Below, one piece after another: positions 1-8,470 of a DNA stretch of 59,781 nucleotides. The stretch covers positions 1-59,781 of the forward strand of contig NZ_JAIEME010000034.1 of the NCBI RefSeq assembly GCF_019752415.1. Direction: 5' to 3'. Numbering within the stretch: the stretch's first letter is position 1; each line of letters begins with the position of its first letter. The translations under genes were made by a program, and so were the position numbers. The stretch comes from Nitrosomonas sp. (GTDB taxonomy: Bacteria; Pseudomonadota; Gammaproteobacteria; Burkholderiales; Nitrosomonadaceae). Below the pieces are notes generated by a model. It was given only the letters and a program-made list of their open reading frames with translations. It did no database searches and was not told where the DNA came from.

Positions 1-272
1 ACCAGTCCTTTACGCCGCCCGCTCATCACATCGGAATGCCGAACCGCCCACAATTTCAGAAAACAAGCCAGCGCATCCGCAACTCCTTCAATCAATCCCA
101 GCGCAATAGGCCTGCAGACAACACAGTCGCCAGCAAAATCGGGATCAGCGGCACAAACAATATCCGAAGCAAAATCATTGAAAAAACTGGCCAATCCGAG
201 AACAATCACAGTTCTAGGTAGTTGTCTTGAAACGACTGGTTGCGCAGGATTCGTCTGATCAGGCTTATTCAT
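1..272 (-). CDS. MFS transporter, N-terminal part (runs off window)
   Basis: This is the first 90 codons of a minus-strand gene whose C-terminus lies outside the window. After a short polar tail, the segment LGLASFFNDFASDI is followed later by ALGLIEGVADALACFLKLW and SGRRKGLV. This matches the first membrane segments and the cytoplasmic DxxGRRK-type loop of major facilitator superfamily drug or metabolite exporters. Between about 158 and 110 the open frame reads a cysteine- and aspartate-rich stretch that does not fit a membrane helix. The +1 frame there reads VPLIPILLATVLSAG, exactly what the family expects. The gene therefore appears to carry two compensating single-base indels, or two sequencing errors. 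ATG at 272 is the only good start, and the tRNA gene lies divergently upstream. Confidence 0.62.
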   Translation of the reverse strand, partial: MNKPDQTNPAQPVVSRQLPRTVIVLGLASFFNDFASDIVCAADPDFAGDCVVCRPIALGLIEGVADALACFLKLWAVRHSDVMSGRRKGL

Positions 273-302
273 CGTGTGATATTAGCGTAAAATACCAAGT
301 TC

Positions 303-378
303 GCCCTGGTAGCTCAGTGGATAGAGCAACCCCCTCCTAAGGGGTAGGTCGGACGTTCGATTCGTCTTCAGGGCGCCA
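303..378 (+). tRNA. tRNA-Arg (anticodon CCT)
   Basis: A complete cloverleaf can be folded. The acceptor stem GCCCTGG pairs with TCAGGGC with one G-T pair, the D arm contains AGCTCAGTGGATAGAGC, and the anticodon stem ACCCC/GGGGT encloses the loop CTCCTAA with anticodon CCT, which reads AGG. The T arm is GGACG-TTCGATT-CGTCT. Discriminator G and an encoded CCA end the gene. An integrase-like scar starts 83 bases downstream, so the tRNA 3' end is a likely past integration site. Confidence 0.95.
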
Positions 379-460
379 ATAAATCAGTAACCTAGCTCCT
401 ACCTTCTATCCACTGAATACCCATTCGGTACATTTTCGGTACACTTAGAATGAGGTATAA

Positions 461-550
461 ATGGCTACTATTACAGAAACTCAATCCAATACGTTCAAAG
501 TATTAATCAGAACTTCAATATTCCCTTGTTTCTCAAAAATGATTCATTGA
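461..550 (+). pseudogene. Phage-type tyrosine integrase remnant (N-terminus only)
   Basis: The 29-codon frame beginning at ATG 461 reads MATITETQSNTFKVLIR. This is the characteristic first strand of the N-terminal arm of tRNA-targeting tyrosine integrases, which typically begin MATIT-x-T-x-SGT-x-KV-x-IRK. The frame then degenerates and stops at TGA 548-550. Its position just behind the 3' end of tRNA-Arg, after two copies of CGGTACA (about 427 and 437), is the usual position of an integrase gene in an island. I read it as the scar of an excised or decayed element. The match is short, so confidence is moderate. Confidence 0.5.
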
Positions 551-597
551 TCTTTGAAATTGAATATGTGATTATTTTTATTTTTCTAATCAATTAT

Positions 598-1677
598 ATG
601 CTTGAGAGTTCTTTCTGTCCTTATTGTCGTATTTCCCATGCAACTAGTGACGATCATATTTTTTCAGATTTTCTTGGTGGCACCGAAACTGTGCTTTCAT
701 GTCAGCGCTGCAATAACCAATTTGGTCACGATTTCGAAGGACGTATATCTAAACAATTCGCACCCCTTTTTTTTATGCTGGAAGGCTGCGGTATGTCATT
801 TCGAAAACCAATTTTATGGAAGAAGGCTTTTACTCACGAAACTACAGGACTATCTTATGATTTAAAAAGAGATAAAAAAACTAATAAAATTTTGGCATGT
901 CTTTCAAAAACAACTCTAATCAAGAATGAATCTGGAATCATGAGCTTGGATATGCCTGATTTAAAAACCGCCCAACAGAAAATTAAGGAGTTAGAAGCCC
1001 ATGGTAAATCAATAATCAAACTTGTTGCGACTAAAGAGAAAGTTAACATTACTAGATATAGGTTTAACCTTTCTCTTGATGAAGATTTTCGCCGTTTTAT
1101 TTTAAAGATGTGTGTAGCATATTGTCGCAGAATGAATATGGATCAAGCGATCATTGAAGATAATGTACTACTTTACCTATCTGATTCTAAGAGAAATTAT
1201 CACGAGGTTCGTATTGACTACAATCATTATTCTCTCCTTGATTCTGCCGTTCCTCCGTTAGCACATACGATTTATATTGAAGCTTGTCCCAAAAGCGGTA
1301 GAACTTATGCCATTGTGCGACTATTTGGGTCATTACAATTTTTCACTATACTTCATCGTAATTATCACGGTTCACAATTTGCAGGCATTGGAATATTAAA
1401 TCCTATGGATTATTCTGAGAAATTCCAAGTGATCGATCCAATATTACAATTAACAGAATCACCGAGACATGTATTACGATTTCTAGCAGACTATCGTACG
1501 CGTAATATGCTTAGGCGCTTAGATGATAAAATTTTAATTTCTTTCGGAAGAAATGACTACACTTTTGCACCAAAAGAGGCGGCAATGATTTTGTCACAAA
1601 TCTGTATATCCATTGGCAGTGCTGATAATTTTTTTGCTGAAATGCTGATTGGATCCTATAAAAATGAAGTTAATTAA
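598..1677 (+). CDS. HNH-like zinc-finger nuclease family protein
   Basis: A 359-residue protein starting at ATG 598; an upstream ATG at 526 would add a hydrophobic stretch unlike the family. The N-terminus has CPYC near residue 7, then SDDHIFSDFLGG and CQRCNNQFG. These follow the CxxC...EHIFPxxLGG...CxxCNxxFG pattern of HNH_5-type zinc-bound beta-beta-alpha nucleases. The remaining roughly 300 residues show no motif I recognise. The gene is visibly A+T-rich compared with the core genes to the right and sits between an integrase scar and a toxin-antitoxin remnant, so it is probably island cargo. A defence or mobile-element role is inferred from position only. Confidence 0.6.
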   Translation: MLESSFCPYCRISHATSDDHIFSDFLGGTETVLSCQRCNNQFGHDFEGRISKQFAPLFFMLEGCGMSFRKPILWKKAFTHETTGLSYDLKRDKKTNKILACLSKTTLIKNESGIMSLDMPDLKTAQQKIKELEAHGKSIIKLVATKEKVNITRYRFNLSLDEDFRRFILKMCVAYCRRMNMDQAIIEDNVLLYLSDSKRNYHEVRIDYNHYSLLDSAVPPLAHTIYIEACPKSGRTYAIVRLFGSLQFFTILHRNYHGSQFAGIGILNPMDYSEKFQVIDPILQLTESPRHVLRFLADYRTRNMLRRLDDKILISFGRNDYTFAPKEAAMILSQICISIGSADNFFAEMLIGSYKNEVN

Positions 1678-1776
1678 CATTTGAATATTCGTTGCGCTTG
1701 TCTTATTTTCCCCATTATGTTTTAAAAACGTAATAATCTATATTGGCAAATCCGTTACAAACACTCCTTGTCAGTG

Positions 1777-2034
1777 TTACTTGATCCAATCCCTTAATGC
1801 GTCATTGATGCGAGTTTGCCAGCCGCTGCCGGTAGCTCTGAATTGTTCCAGAATTTCTGTATCTATCCGAATCGTTACTTGCTCCTTCTTTCCGCTTCCT
1901 TGCGGCCTTCCTGGCGTTCGCCGGAATTGCTGAAATTCTTTCTCTGTTAAAGGCAGGTTGTCAGGATCAGCAAGGGCGGCTGCGTTAATTTGCGCTTCCT
2001 CGATATCAGTGGGTCTAATTAATTTCTTGCTCAT
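1777..2034 (-). CDS. brnA: BrnA-family antitoxin (orphan)
   Basis: An 85-residue protein. The stretch KLIRPTDIEEAQINAAALAD is followed by TEKEFQQFR, GRPQGSGKKEQVTIRID and a C-terminal helix ending GSGWQTRINDALRDWIK. This is the BrnA pattern: an N-terminal toxin-binding part and a C-terminal ribbon-helix-helix (VTIRID) DNA-binding domain. BrnA neutralises the RNase BrnT and represses the brnTA operon. ATG 2034 was chosen over an alternative start nine bases upstream. Just upstream on the same strand lies only the last third of a brnT gene, so this antitoxin seems to have lost its partner. Confidence 0.82.
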   Translation of the reverse strand: MSKKLIRPTDIEEAQINAAALADPDNLPLTEKEFQQFRRTPGRPQGSGKKEQVTIRIDTEILEQFRATGSGWQTRINDALRDWIK

Positions 2035-2131
2035 AATAGTCAAACTCTCTTTGGTTAGCTTTGCGCAAACTGATTATTCTTCGTTCATCTTCACGATCAA
2101 CATAAACCACGCAATATAATCTTTCGCAGCA
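2015..2131 (-). pseudogene. BrnT toxin remnant (C-terminal third)
   Basis: Read on the minus strand from about 2131, the frame encodes ERLYCVVYVDREDERRIIS followed by LRKANQREFDYYEQEIN and stop at 2015-2017. This is the C-terminal beta-strand/helix of BrnT RNases (xRYVVxxxxGRxxRIISARKAxxxExxxYE). A TGA directly precedes it, and no N-terminal BrnT sequence can be found in any frame upstream. A full BrnT is about 90 residues, so some 55 are missing. The frame overlaps the brnA start by 20 bases, the arrangement expected of an original brnTA operon. Confidence 0.7.
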
Positions 2132-2156
2132 TCACAAGTCACTTTCATGTATAAAT

Positions 2157-2205
2157 GCAGTTACGTTTATTATTGAAGTCAAGAATTATTTGTAGTTACG
2201 TTTAT
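2157..2205. repeat. Short direct repeat, 14 bp twice
   Basis: GCAGTTACGTTTAT (2157-2170) and GTAGTTACGTTTAT (2192-2205) flank a 21-base spacer in the 2044-2309 stretch, which otherwise contains only the brnT remnant. It could mark the breakpoint that removed the toxin's N-terminus. No gene is visible here. Confidence 0.45.
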
Positions 2206-2309
2206 AGCCTCGTTACATGCAACCCTGCTGGCTTTGACACAAACTCAATTCCGGCCTCATGTAAAAACCATTGCTCAATTTTGGCATGCCATCAGTGCAG
2301 CAAACTACT

Positions 2310-2990
2310 CTACAAGCAAGTCTCAGCCAGTTGATTCAATGTCATACGCTCTTGTTTGCTATACCACAGTCTGTACTTATCCTTGATACGCTCCCATCGC
2401 TCCCCATACTCGCACCAGTAAGATTTTAATGGCGGCAGCCATTCATGCGGAGCTTTGTCTGATTTGGATCTATTGATGAAATCACTCACTACCAAAAGAT
2501 TTTCAAAGTCATTTGCAAATGTTCTGCGTTGCGCCTTTGTCCATTTGCCCGCACCATGTCTATGAGCATGTGCCAGCGGTACTATGTGATCAATATCCAC
2601 GTCCGAAGCTTTGGTGAATGTCTTGCCCGTATAAACTCCATACCATTCGCCATAGATAACCGTACAATGTCTTGAATCTTTGAATTGAACTGGTTTTTGG
2701 CTGGTAGCAATTAATAATTCTTGCCGGGTGTTCTGGCAATCGCCATCAGCATCTATCCAGTGCGGCCAGTCTTTTCTATTGTAGGGTATCGTCGATAAAG
2801 GGTGATCGGCATAATTAGCGGCTGATTCCTGTTGTAGCGGTATTTCTCGCTTTTCTATCGCACAACCTGAAAGCGTTGTCAGTACTGCAATAAGAAGAAC
2901 TATTGGAATGACTCCCCCTGACAAAGCGAGTAAATGGCTACCATAAGAACATAGAACCATCTGGGGATTCATAGCATTTTTATTAAGCAT
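2310..2990 (-). CDS. Lipoprotein with DUF1524/GmrSD-type HNH nuclease domain
   Basis: A 226-residue protein. A hydrophobic segment ends in a lipobox, LTTLSGC (Cys about residue 43), so it is probably a membrane-anchored lipoprotein exported by Sec. The rest matches the DUF1524 group of HNH nucleases: DADGDCQNTRQELL, then DVDIDHIVPLAHA with the catalytic His, then FANDFENLLVVS, NRSKSDKAPHEWLPP and a terminal Trp/Tyr-rich helix. Secreted members are considered extracellular DNases. The open frame reaches back to a TTG at 3050, but that part is the end of a dispersed repeat; ATG 2990 sits at the repeat's inner boundary. No clear ribosome site is visible. Confidence 0.72.
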   Translation of the reverse strand: MLNKNAMNPQMVLCSYGSHLLALSGGVIPIVLLIAVLTTLSGCAIEKREIPLQQESAANYADHPLSTIPYNRKDWPHWIDADGDCQNTRQELLIATSQKPVQFKDSRHCTVIYGEWYGVYTGKTFTKASDVDIDHIVPLAHAHRHGAGKWTKAQRRTFANDFENLLVVSDFINRSKSDKAPHEWLPPLKSYWCEYGERWERIKDKYRLWYSKQERMTLNQLAETCL

Positions 2991-3062
2991 AACCTGCGCT
3001 TTTTCTCCTATTTTTGCCTTGCATCGGCTGCCTCGAATACGTTTTTTCAATTAGCCTGTTAA
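2989..3062 (-). repeat. Family A MITE, partial copy
   Basis: Reading the minus strand from 3062, this copy starts with the element's terminal TTAACAGGC and continues with CGAGGCAGCCGATGCAAGGC and a G/A-rich run into GCGCAGGTTAT. It shares this with the complete copy at 3200-3347 and then diverges. It abuts the first ATG of the DUF1524 lipoprotein gene, whose open frame extends into it. Confidence 0.75.
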
Positions 3063-3199
3063 ACCATAAAATCAGGACATTTGTCCTAAGAGTATCATCG
3101 AATGTAGGGACAAATGATTTTCACTTCACTACCCAGCTCTTTGCTACACTGCAACCAAAGCAGAAGAACAGATAGCTTGCTTAATCTAAGAATCGCGCC

Positions 3200-3347
3200 T
3201 TAACAGGCCGTTGAGAAACGTTTTCGAGGCAGCCGATGCAAGGCAAAAATAGGCGAAAAAGCGCAGGTTATACATGATAAATGAGCATTTTGAGCCTGTT
3301 TTTAACACCGCAGCGGCAATGCAGATAGTTTTTCAACGGCCTGTTAA
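3200..3347 (+). mobile_element. Family A MITE, complete copy (148 bp)
   Basis: The two ends are 20-base terminal inverted repeats: TTAACAGGCCGTTGAGAAAC on the left and the complement of TTAACAGGCCGTTGAAAAAC on the right, with one mismatch. The outermost TTAA may be a target duplication or part of the repeat. There is no coding capacity. Left halves of the same element are found at 2989-3062 and 8378-8440. It ends seven bases before the ribosome-binding site of the giant RTX gene, so it must shape that gene's leader. Confidence 0.85.
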
Positions 3348-3365
3348 ATCTTCGGAGAAATACCC

Positions 3366-6300
3366 ATGACCCATCGCATCGTTTTTATTGATTCAAATGT
3401 AGCCGAATACCAAAGTCTGGTTTCACAACTACCCACTGATGCAGAGAGGATTGTGCTGGATGCAAACCAAGATGGCGTGATGCAAATACTTGCTGTTTTG
3501 CAAGACAGAGTAGGACTAGATTCGATAGATATTATTTCACACGGAAAACCGGGGACATTGATGCTGGGCGCTACTCCGTTAAATAGTGCCAATCTGGAAA
3601 ATTATACGGAACAATTAAACGCGATTGGCAGGCATCTGAATCACTGTGGCGACCTATTGCTCTACGGTTGTGAAGTAGCACAAGGAAAAATAGGCCGAGC
3701 CTTTATTGAGCAACTGGCTGGATTAACGGGCCTGAATGTTGCAGCTTCAACAACTTTAACTGGTGCTATTGATTTGGGTGGAGACTGGTTGCTGGAAGCT
3801 CAGGTTGGCATGATTCAGTCATTCCCATTGCATTTAGCCTACCAAGGTGTGTTGGCAGATTATATCGGCACTCCCGCTGATGATGTACTCAATGGCAGTG
3901 TTGACAATGACACATTCACCGGTGGTGCGGGGAATGATACGTTACTGGGTGGGGCTGGTAACGATATAGCCATTTTCTCAGGCAATCAGATCGACTATGA
4001 ATTTTCACTCAATTCAAATGGGCAGATTGTCGTGCATGATATGAATGCAGCCAATGGTGATGAAGGACTGGATACCCTATCGGGTATAGAAACATTCCGC
4101 TTTGCTGATGGTGATATTCAAAATTCAAAAGAATTTCGGGTCAATACTTATACAACCAATGAGCAAACTGACTCTTCAATTACAGCGTTGAACGATGGTG
4201 GTTTTGTAGTGACTTGGACATCTCTGGGTCAGGATGGTCGCGGATATGGTATTTATGCCCAGCGCTATGATGCCAATGGGGCAGCTCAAGGCAGTGAATT
4301 TCGGGTCAATACTTATACGACCGATTGGCAATATGAACCTTCAATTACAGCGTTGAACCATGGTGGTTTTGTGGTGACTTGGACATCTGATGGTCAGGAT
4401 GGCAGCGGAGGCGGTAGTATTTATGCCCAGCGCTATGACAGCAATGGAGCAGCTCAAGGCAGTGAATTTCAGGTCAATACTTATACGACCGATTGGCAAT
4501 ATGAACCTTCAATTACAGCGTTGAACGATGGTGGTTTTGTGGTGACTTGGACATCTCAGGGTCAGGATGGTAGCGAACGGGGAATTTATGCCCAGCGCTA
4601 TGACAGCAATGGAGCAGCTCAAGGCAGTGAGTTTCGGGTCAATACCACTACGACCGATACGCAATTCCACCCTTCAATTACAGCGGTGACCGCTGGTGGT
4701 TTTGTGGTGGCTTGGTCATCTCCGGACCAGGATGGCAGCTCATGGGGTATTTATGCCCAGCGCTATGATAGCAATGGAGTAGCTCAAGGCAGTGAGTTTC
4801 AGGTCAATACCACTATGACCGATTCGCAAGAAGATCCTTCAATTGCAGCGTTGATCGATGGTGGTTTTGTGGTGACTTGGGAATCTAATGGTCAGGATGG
4901 TAGTGGGTCTGGTATTTATGCTCAGCGCTATGACAGCAATGGAGCAGCTCAAGGCAGTGAATTTCGGGTCAATACTTATACGACCGATTGGCAATATGAC
5001 CCTTCAATTACAGCGTTGAACGATGGTGGTTTTGTGGTGACTTGGACATCCAGGGGTCAGGATGGCAGCTTATCGGGTATTTATGCCCAGCGCTATGACA
5101 GCAATGGAGCAGCTCAAGGCGGTGATTTTCGGGTCAATCCCACTACGACCGATACGCAATCTTCAATTACAGCGTTGAATGATGGTGGTTTTGTAGTGAC
5201 TTGGTCATCTCAGGATCAGGATGGCAGTAGCGGTGGTATTTATGCCCAGCGCTATGATGCCAATGGAGAAGCAGTTGGGGGCCTCACATTAACAGGTAGC
5301 GCCAATGACGATCATCTGAATGTCGCTGCTTCAATGGCTACGCCCGCCAAATTGTGGGGAATGGCGGGTAATGATGTGCTGCAAGGTGGGATTGGCAACG
5401 ACACTTTGGTTGGTGGAGCCGATAACGATACACTCATCGGATGGTCAGGAGCCGATACCCTAATTGGGGGAATGGGTAATGACAGTTATTTTGTTGAGAA
5501 TGTAGGCGATGTCGTTACTGAAAATCTCAACGAGGGCACCGATACTGTCAGCAGCAGAGTGACTTATATACTCCCCAACAACGTGGAAAATCTCTTACTG
5601 ACGGGTGTATTGTCAATCAATGGGTCAGGCAACGACCAGGCTAACGTTATTACTGGAAATAATGCCGCCAACCAGCTAAGTGGCGGGGCCGGTAACGATG
5701 TACTCAATGGCGGAGCGGGGGATGACACCCTGATAGGCGGGTCTGGAGCTGATACCATGACGGGTGGATTGGGCAATGATAGTTATTTTATTGAGAATGC
5801 GGGCGATATTGTCATTGAAAACTTAAATCAGGGTAATGATAGTGTTAACAGCAATGTAACTTACTCTCTCTCCACCAACGTGGAAAATCTCATACTGACG
5901 GGCGTATTGGCAATCAATGGAACGGGCAACGACCAGGTCAATGTAATTACTGGGAATACTGCCGCCAACCAGCTCAATGGCGGAGCCGGTAACGACATAC
6001 TCAATGGCGGAGCGGGTGACGACATCCTCATCGGATGGTCGGGAGCCGATACTATGAATGGTGGACTGGGTAATGACAATTATTTTGTTGAGAATGCGGG
6101 TGATGTCATTACTGAAAATCTTAATGAAGGCACCGACAATGTCAGCAGCAGAGTGACTTATATACTCCCCACTAATGTGGAAAATCTCATACTGACGGGT
6201 GTATTAGCAATCAATGGGTCAGGCAACGACCAGGCTAACGTTATTACTGGAAACGCTGCCGCCAACCAGCTAAATGGCGGAGCCGGTAACGATATACTTA

Positions 6301-7454
6301 ATGGGGGTTCTGGAGCAGACACCCTAATTGGGGGATTGGGTAACGATAGTTATTTTGTTGAGAATGTAGGCGATGTCATCACTGAAAGTCTCAACGAGGG
6401 CACCGATACTGTCAGCAGCAGCGTGACTTACACACTATCAGCCAATGTTGAGGATCTCATACTGACGGGTACATCGACGATCAATGGTACGGGTAATGCT
6501 CAGGCTAACATTATCACTGGTAATGCAGCTGCCAATCAATTAAATGGAGACGCTGGTAACGATATACTGAATGGGGGTTCTGGAGCAGATACTTTAATAG
6601 GTGGATTGGGCAATGACAATTATGTGGTGGACAATTTGGGCGATGTCATCACTGAAAATCTCAACGAGGGCACCGATAATGTCAGCAGCAGTGTGACTTA
6701 TATACTCCCCGCCAACGTAGAGAATCTCACGCTGACGGGCACATCGACGATCAATGGGTCAGGCAACAACCAGGCTAACATTATCACTGGAAACACTGCC
6801 GCCAACCAGCTCAATGGCGGAGCCGGTAACGATATACTCAATGGCGGTTCTGGGGTAGATACCCTAATTGGGGGACTGGGTAACGATAGTTATTTTGTGG
6901 AGAATGGGAGTGATGCGGTCATTGAGCTTCTGAATGAGGGCACCGATAATGTCAGCAGCAGCGTGACTTATATACTCCCCGCCAACGTGGAAAATCTCAC
7001 GCTGACGGGCAGCTCAGTGATTAACGGGACGGGTAATAGTCAGGCCAACAGCATCATTGGGAATGCAGCAAACAATATACTCAATGGAGGGGCTGGTAAC
7101 GATACGCTCGACGGAAAAACGGGTAACAATGTGCTCACTGGTGGAACGGGTAACGATGTCTTTAAGTTTACTACACTCGGTCACATTGACACGATTACGG
7201 ACTATAACGTAGCCAATGACACCATCCAGCTTGAAAATGCGGTATTTACGGCATTAACGACGACCGGTACTTTAGCGGCTGGCCAATTCAGGATCGGCAC
7301 ACAAGCAGTGGATGCCAATGATTTCATCATCTATAACAATGCGACCGGTGCGTTGTTATACGATGCCAATGGCAGCGGTGCTGGCGCTGCGGTACAAATT
7401 GCTACGACTGGTGTTGGGTTGGCCATGACCAATGCGGAGTTTGTGATTATTTAA
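3366..7454 (+). CDS. Giant DUF4347 / RTX repeat protein, likely type I secreted
   Basis: A 1362-residue protein preceded by GGAGAA six bases before ATG. Residues 1-155 form a DUF4347 domain ([32 protein letters not shown]), found at the start of large surface or secreted proteins. Residues 165-205 hold a first block of calcium-binding nonapeptides (GGAGNDTL). Residues about 255-636 contain seven near-identical units of about 55 residues (EFRVNTYTT...DGGFVVTW...[11 protein letters not shown]). From about 660 to 1240, six modules of roughly 90 residues alternate VENLxLTGxxxINGxGN strands with RTX nonapeptides. The last 110 residues look like the glycine-poor, uncleaved C-terminal signal for type I secretion. 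A calcium-dependent adhesin or S-layer-like role is likely; no transporter genes are nearby. Confidence 0.85.
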   Translation: MTHRIVFIDSNVAEYQSLVSQLPTDAERIVLDANQDGVMQILAVLQDRVGLDSIDIISHGKPGTLMLGATPLNSANLENYTEQLNAIGRHLNHCGDLLLYGCEVAQGKIGRAFIEQLAGLTGLNVAASTTLTGAIDLGGDWLLEAQVGMIQSFPLHLAYQGVLADYIGTPADDVLNGSVDNDTFTGGAGNDTLLGGAGNDIAIFSGNQIDYEFSLNSNGQIVVHDMNAANGDEGLDTLSGIETFRFADGDIQNSKEFRVNTYTTNEQTDSSITALNDGGFVVTWTSLGQDGRGYGIYAQRYDANGAAQGSEFRVNTYTTDWQYEPSITALNHGGFVVTWTSDGQDGSGGGSIYAQRYDSNGAAQGSEFQVNTYTTDWQYEPSITALNDGGFVVTWTSQGQDGSERGIYAQRYDSNGAAQGSEFRVNTTTTDTQFHPSITAVTAGGFVVAWSSPDQDGSSWGIYAQRYDSNGVAQGSEFQVNTTMTDSQEDPSIAALIDGGFVVTWESNGQDGSGSGIYAQRYDSNGAAQGSEFRVNTYTTDWQYDPSITALNDGGFVVTWTSRGQDGSLSGIYAQRYDSNGAAQGGDFRVNPTTTDTQSSITALNDGGFVVTWSSQDQDGSSGGIYAQRYDANGEAVGGLTLTGSANDDHLNVAASMATPAKLWGMAGNDVLQGGIGNDTLVGGADNDTLIGWSGADTLIGGMGNDSYFVENVGDVVTENLNEGTDTVSSRVTYILPNNVENLLLTGVLSINGSGNDQANVITGNNAANQLSGGAGNDVLNGGAGDDTLIGGSGADTMTGGLGNDSYFIENAGDIVIENLNQGNDSVNSNVTYSLSTNVENLILTGVLAINGTGNDQVNVITGNTAANQLNGGAGNDILNGGAGDDILIGWSGADTMNGGLGNDNYFVENAGDVITENLNEGTDNVSSRVTYILPTNVENLILTGVLAINGSGNDQANVITGNAAANQLNGGAGNDILNGGSGADTLIGGLGNDSYFVENVGDVITESLNEGTDTVSSSVTYTLSANVEDLILTGTSTINGTGNAQANIITGNAAANQLNGDAGNDILNGGSGADTLIGGLGNDNYVVDNLGDVITENLNEGTDNVSSSVTYILPANVENLTLTGTSTINGSGNNQANIITGNTAANQLNGGAGNDILNGGSGVDTLIGGLGNDSYFVENGSDAVIELLNEGTDNVSSSVTYILPANVENLTLTGSSVINGTGNSQANSIIGNAANNILNGGAGNDTLDGKTGNNVLTGGTGNDVFKFTTLGHIDTITDYNVANDTIQLENAVFTALTTTGTLAAGQFRIGTQAVDANDFIIYNNATGALLYDANGSGAGAAVQIATTGVGLAMTNAEFVII
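4130..5270 (+). repeat. Seven tandem coding repeats (about 162 bp each)
   Basis: Within the RTX gene, a unit encoding about 55 residues recurs seven times with very high nucleotide identity, for example the phrase ATTTATGCCCAGCGCTATGA in almost every unit. Such identity suggests recent expansion or ongoing homogenisation by recombination, so copy number may vary between strains or be mis-assembled. Confidence 0.85.
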
Positions 7455-7507
7455 ATCAGCATGGCAAGCCATGTGGAAATTGCAACCAAACAATTTGAAA
7501 CTGGTTA

Positions 7508-7650
7508 AGGGCACTTCTAAAAATTCAAAGTTCTAAGCAAAACGAGGCGCGAGTAAAAAATGATGGCGCAGCATATAGCTGATATGTAAGGAAACATTTT
7601 TTGTGAGTAACAAAGTGTTGTGACGAAATTTGGATTTTTAGAGGTGCCCT
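7508..7650. mobile_element. Family B MITE, long copy (143 bp)
   Basis: The ends are inverted repeats AGGGCACTTCTAAAAATTC and the complement of AGGGCACCTCTAAAAATCC. The interior contains TTCTAAGCAAAACGAGGCGC and GAGTAACAAAGTGTTG, shared with the 90-bp copy at 21028-21117. Relative to that copy it carries about 53 extra bases bounded by AAAAAATG and CATTTTTT, between short GAG repeats. It lies just behind the RTX gene. Confidence 0.85.
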
Positions 7651-7725
7651 AAAGATAAAAATGATTATGCGCCCATGTTGCTGAATCCTGATTTCTGAAG
7701 ATTACCGAAATTTCGGTATGCTAAA

Positions 7726-7755
7726 AATAAAAAACCAGCGCTCAAAGAGCACTGG
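7726..7755 (-). terminator. Rho-independent terminator of the 7915-8205 gene
   Basis: On the minus strand CCAGTGCTC-TTT-GAGCGCTGG forms a nine-pair hairpin with one mismatch, followed by a T-rich run ending at 7726. It lies about 160 bases beyond the stop of the small exported protein gene. A 16-base perfect palindrome, TACCGAAATTTCGGTA, is just beyond at 7703-7718. Nothing else is seen between 7650 and 7914. Confidence 0.7.
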
Positions 7756-7914
7756 CATAAGAGGAGTTAAGACAACCATCCGACTATGCATTGCTGCACT
7801 GGTTGACGCGGTTAAATCAAACTGAAGGAGAGTCGATTTATATTTTTATAGATTCATCAAATCTATATTAGTTCCTGGAGCAATTCTGCGACACAACAAG
7901 CAATAAAAAACTCA

Positions 7915-8205
7915 CTACAAAGATGGAATTAACCTACGAGCTGATCCAGTCGGGATATTTGAATTCTTTGGCGAAGGGTCACTTGGAACTACTCCTGAAG
8001 GAAGCTGCATCTCTTCTTCTGAAGTTTTTACTTTTGCTGCCTTCTCTTTATCAATGACAAAACCGGTTTTAAAATTTGGGCCAATACTTTCTCTATCAAC
8101 AAATTGATGGTTCGGATGAAAAGATTTATCGAAAGCAGATACATTACCTGCGAAAAGAACTGTACAAAAAATAATCGCTATCGTTAAGATTTTTCTTTGA
8201 ATCAT
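7915..8205 (-). CDS. Small exported protein, function unknown
   Basis: A 96-residue protein with a clear signal peptide: basic start MIQRK, hydrophobic core, and probable cleavage after NVSA (about residue 24). The mature part is about 72 residues, hydrophilic and rich in Lys, Pro and Ser, without cysteine pairs or known motifs. AAAGGTG lies a few bases upstream of ATG 8205. It is followed by a convincing terminator and shares its strand with the TIGR04073 gene 265 bases upstream. I do not recognise the family. Confidence 0.6.
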   Translation of the reverse strand: MIQRKILTIAIIFCTVLFAGNVSAFDKSFHPNHQFVDRESIGPNFKTGFVIDKEKAAKVKTSEEEMQLPSGVVPSDPSPKNSNIPTGSARRLIPSL

Positions 8206-8377
8206 GATTTTTCACCTTTTAAGTAGTTTAATGTGAATCTAATAATGATCGTAATCTTGATGTGTGTCTGTTCGGTAGCATACATATTTTTTAATTATTT
8301 CTCTTTGATAGTGCAAGAAACCATAGGCAATAAAAACCATTGCGCCGCAATAGGGTAGCGGGCACTGGAGAACAAGC

Positions 8378-8440
8378 TTAGCAGGCCGTTGCAAAACGTT
8401 TTCGAGGTAGCCGATGCAAGGCAAAAACAGGCGAAAAAGC
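8378..8440 (+). repeat. Family A MITE, left-end fragment
   Basis: TTAGCAGGCCGTTGCAAAAC followed by CGAGGTAGCCGATGCAAGGC and GCGAAAAAGC matches the left 63 bases of the complete element at 3200, then breaks off. It lies 30 bases beyond the stop codon of the TIGR04073 gene. The remaining stretch 8206-8470 shows no convincing gene. Confidence 0.75.
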
Positions 8441-8470
8441 ATACTGATCAGACCAGCTTCCCCATGCAGA

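Noticed and set aside
4130..5270. Regular tandem repeats that could suggest a CRISPR array
   Set aside because: Period is about 162 bases, the units are in frame and encode the repeated 55-residue segments of the RTX protein, and there are no unique spacers of equal length.
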